DNA from: Panax quinquefolius
Lineage: Eukaryota > Streptophyta > Magnoliopsida > Apiales > Araliaceae
Reading direction: 5' to 3'
DNA length: 64,000 nucleotides
Assembly: GCA_020205615.1 (NCBI GenBank)
Contig: CM035170.1
Span: 120,351,674-120,415,673, forward strand
Shown: piece by piece, positions 60,941-64,000 of the stretch
Layout: the number at the start of each line of letters is the position of its first letter
Numbering within the stretch: position 1 is the first letter of the stretch
The notes under the pieces: model-generated
Told to the model about the DNA's origin: nothing
What the model saw: the letters and a program-made list of their open reading frames with translations, nothing else
Database searches by the model: none
Made by a program: the position numbers and the translations under genes

Positions 60941-61723
60941 TTTTCGTTAGCCTCTACAAGATGTTTCTCGCAGGTTTCTTTCCAAAGGTCCAAAGCTTAT
61001 TGCAGTGGAAGCAAACTCCTTTGCTATCCGTGACGCTTTTGTTCTTATTATCCTTTGTTTATGCCTTTCTATATACCTTCTTTGAATCGTTCTTCTTTCG
61101 TAAGATCCTTTGGCCCCTACCAAGAAGACTTGGTCTTTCTTGATTGGAAAGTGACTCAACATTTTTCAACATGTTAAGCAAATCAATGAGGTCGATATCT
61201 AGCTTGTTCATATGAAAATTCACAACAATTGTGAAAGGAGTCCCGGAGTGAGTGCAAGATCAAATCTTCGCTCAACTCTCCATCCATGACAAAACCGGTT
61301 GTCCTAATCGATCAATCAAATTGATTATGTTAAGAACTTTTTTTCTGCATTTATAAGTGCTATTGGCCATTCTAGATCGGAAGAGCTCCTTAGATATCTC
61401 GATATCTTTCACCCTACTTTCCTCACCATCAACTACTTGATGTGCAGGAATATAGTAAGAAGCATCCATAGTTTCATGCCGACAAGCAAGCTTCTTACTC
61501 ATGGATGCGCGAGCATGATGCATTTAGCCAATCACAGCATCATCTTGCCACTTTCTAAAAGTAGCAATCTCTTCCTCGAGGCATTGTCTCGCAACTATTG
61601 CGCAGGATAGGCGATTAAGGACATAAGATAGCTTTTCAACTATGAGAACTATTCTCATATTCCTTAACTTATCCGCTTAATTGATTATTCCCAAGTTAAT
61701 TTAGCATCTAATATGCTTCGCAA
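60941..61723 (-). pseudogene. Copia gag remnant
   Basis: On the minus strand: MSKKLACRHETMDASYY, VKDIEISKELFRSRMANSTY, KVLNIINLIDRLG (61272-61523), then SHFPIKKDQVFLVGAKGS (60947-61162), and in another frame a broken zinc knuckle VCFHCNKL (about 60990-61020). This is the order of a plant copia gag (UBN2-type). Several frameshifts. Confidence 0.8.
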
Positions 61724-64000
61724 ATGATAGTAATTTTAGACATTGTAAAATCGTAAATGAATTTGTAATTAACAACATTTTAACATACATTCTTTTATTA
61801 ATTACCAAAATAAATTAGGTCTTGTTTTAAATTGGTATCTCTCACTATTTTCTTCAAACTATATTACCCTCACTTATATAGTTCGGCAAAATCTAATTAA
61901 AGATTTGCTTTGAGAATAAGGATCCCATTTCAAATGTATATAGCCTTGTGGTGACACAACAAACTATATATAAATAAATAGGTAGACAACTTTGTCAATT
62001 ACATCAACTATGCAACTCCTTGTATTTTGCCTCTTAGATTATTTTGATCAAGTGGTGGCACATCCAGAATCAAAATTATCCAAGTTAAGTCCGACCTAGC
62101 ACTCCATATATTCAAAAAGAAAAATATCATCCTTGTGGTGACACAACAAAACAATATTGTTCAATTTTCTTTATAAGCATCAAATGTGATAAATTAACAT
62201 CTTAAATACTTAATACTTGCCTTGTGGTAACACAACAAACTCATATTAAATATTTAATACTCTATTAATTTTATCATGCTAGAAGGCTTACGCTCGATAT
62301 TCCAAATATCTTTGAACGCTTAGGACTTAATATATATAAAATCGAGGGGTTTGTTATTAATTTGTCTCATCTTGTTTAACGCATTTACATATATATATAA
62401 AATACGCATTATATTAATTAACATGCAAGCATGTTTGCATAATATATAATATATATAGTATAAGTATTACATATAGAATACTATATTCTATCCCGGATTG
62501 ATTATGGACTTTTATTCTAGTTTGGTCTACTAGAGCCACCAAGTGAACCAAAAGGTCAAACCCTAGGGGTGGAAGAAATAATATTTAAATATAACTATTA
62601 CATTTAAACCCTGCTCCATTACACAACGGGTCTTCAAGCTTCTTCACTCCTTGATCTCCAATTTTTCAAAATTAATTCTAAATATTCCTATTACAAAACT
62701 ATTTAAAATAAATAGAAACCTTGATCAGCAAATAAGGGAAGACATAGAGAGGAGATAGAATTTACATTAAGAAAAATTAGAGAAGACGAGTCGCAGAACC
62801 CATTTAATAAAACCCATTCATGCATCCAACTAAAATAAAATCCAATCACATGGTCAATAGTCCATAATCAATCCCATTTATTATCATACACATCATCATA
62901 CGATCAATAAATAACATTCATCTCATGAATAATAAACATTTAATATATATATTGATATCATTTAATGGGCAAAATTAGTTAAGTATAAAATCTAATTTTG
63001 AATCAAAATAAACTCCTTTATTTTAATCCAAATTTAAATCAAAATAAAACTATTTTATTTTAATTTATCCAATTTTGAATAAAATAAACTATTTTATTTT
63101 AATCAAAATTTTAATCAAAATAAACTCCTTTATTTTAATTAATTATGGAATCCAATTCCATATATAAAAAAAATCTTTAATTAAAGGAAACACGGATATA
63201 TTCTTTCCTATTCACAAATAAACTCCTTTATTTTGAATAATATGAAATCTTATTTCATATTTAAATAAACTCCTTTATTTAAGGAAATTAGGATTCTTTC
63301 CTATTCACAAATAAACTCTTTTATTTTGAATAATATGAAATCTTATTTCATATCTAAACAAACTCCTTTATTTAAGGAAAGATGGATTTACTTCCTATTC
63401 ACAAATAAACTCCTTTTTTAGGAAAAATAAAATCCAATTTCAACTCCAATTAGTTATCATGGAATCCAATTCCAACTCTAATTAGTTAAGATGAAATTCA
63501 ATTTTAAAATTAAAATAAATCTTTTATTTTAATATTAAAATAAACCTTTTATTTTAAGATTAAAATAAACCTTTTATTTTAATTATAAATTATTTAAAAT
63601 TAAAATAAAACTTTATATTTTAATATTAAAATAAACCTTTTATTTTAAAATTAAAATAAACTTTTATTTTAATTATATAATAATTAATATATATATATAT
63701 ATATATATAATATTTATATGTATGCTTTTTTTTTTTTCGATGGTAATCTTTTCATAGATTAGCAATTGCCATATTTGAAACAGATTTTCTCGATTTCCGT
63801 GGTCAACACATGGCCATTTAGTATAATAGGGACAATCTGCTCGCCAACTTTTTTTTTTTTTTTTTTTTTTTACTTGAAAACCGTGGCTTGTTAACATGCT
63901 TCAACAAAAAAATTAATTCGCTTGTAATTCGTATAAAGTGTAGCGTACATGAAAAAAACGTGATGCAACCTTTCGATTTAAAAAAAACAGCTTTAATTGC
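61724..64000. other. AT-rich region, probably leader of the copia element
   Basis: No gene recognised. A word near CCTTGTGGTGACACAACAAA occurs three times (61943, 62131, 62219 with one change). From about 62980 to 63680 there is a long degenerate repeat. Near the right edge lie a TA microsatellite and two poly-T runs (63725-63738, 63849-63871). It lies upstream of gag in the minus-strand copia, so it may be its leader or its 5' side, but no LTR or primer site could be found. Confidence 0.4.
62980..63680. repeat. Degenerate AAATAAACTCCTTTATTTT repeat
   Basis: Well over ten copies of AAATAAAC(TC)CTTTTATTTTAA-type words, each itself a small inverted repeat (AAATAAA...TTTATTT), with short unrelated spacers such as GGAAA.CTATTCACA. 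Spacing is irregular near the left and tighter (about 35 bp) near the right. Confidence 0.8.

Noticed and set aside
1..64000. tRNA, rRNA or organelle-derived segments
   Set aside because: No cloverleaf consensus boxes, rRNA core words or plastid/mitochondrial genes were noticed by eye; the TGGTATCGAGC words are primer sites and not tRNA genes.

Overview
This is nuclear DNA from a flowering plant, very probably a core eudicot. It is AT-rich, has no operons or ribosome binding sites, and is packed with long-terminal-repeat (LTR) retrotransposons, MITEs and Mutator-like elements. The only gene that looks intact and functional is an intronless AP2/ERF transcription factor on the minus strand (28786-29502). 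It belongs to group IXa and resembles tobacco ERF2 and Arabidopsis ERF1A/ERF2. It has its own TATA box, a G-box and a TGACGTCA site upstream.

Layout. 1-3888: intergenic DNA with a Pack-MULE-like element carrying a captured terminal exon (1158-2666), three foldback MITEs, two of them bordering TA microsatellites, and a relic of a MULE end. 3889-6557: a solo LTR of family A (target duplication ATTAA). 6656-26552: a composite Ty3/gypsy chromovirus of family A (duplication CATAA). Its gag is interrupted by two 4.6 kb LTRs of family B, each followed by a tiny or truncated internal region, and its gag-pol (19740-23760) is broken throughout. 27299-28558: a non-autonomous MULE with ends of about 220 bp and a perfect 9-bp duplication, just downstream of the ERF gene. 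28786-29820: ERF gene and promoter. 29830-33427: AT-rich intergenic DNA with a G-quadruplex-like tract and a GC-rich gene-like patch. 33428-44121: family C element (duplication ATTGT) with a degraded coiled-coil gag-like reading frame; its 5' LTR holds a Ty1/copia solo LTR (duplication CTTGT). 44127-46420: intergenic DNA and a long ATT/GTT microsatellite. 46421-64000: a nest of insertions, B LTR fragment > A LTR > (A solo LTR; C LTR > minus-strand A element > minus-strand Ty1/copia element). The right halves of the open levels would lie beyond the window.

The A, B and C families are related. They share the LTR start TGTAAGACC, a transcribed leader with a splice-donor-like AG/GTAAG just after the TATA box, a tRNA-Met-type primer site (TGGTATCGAGC), and arrays of a short inverted-repeat unit (stem ATCTTTG/CAAAGAT). 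Within these families the stem shows compensatory changes, which suggests a conserved RNA hairpin. I regard that as the most interesting signal in the window. No retroelement here looks able to move by itself: every coding region is broken by stops or frameshifts.

Limits: alignments were made by eye, so boundaries without a target duplication are approximate. Family assignments rest on recognised motifs and were not searched against a database.
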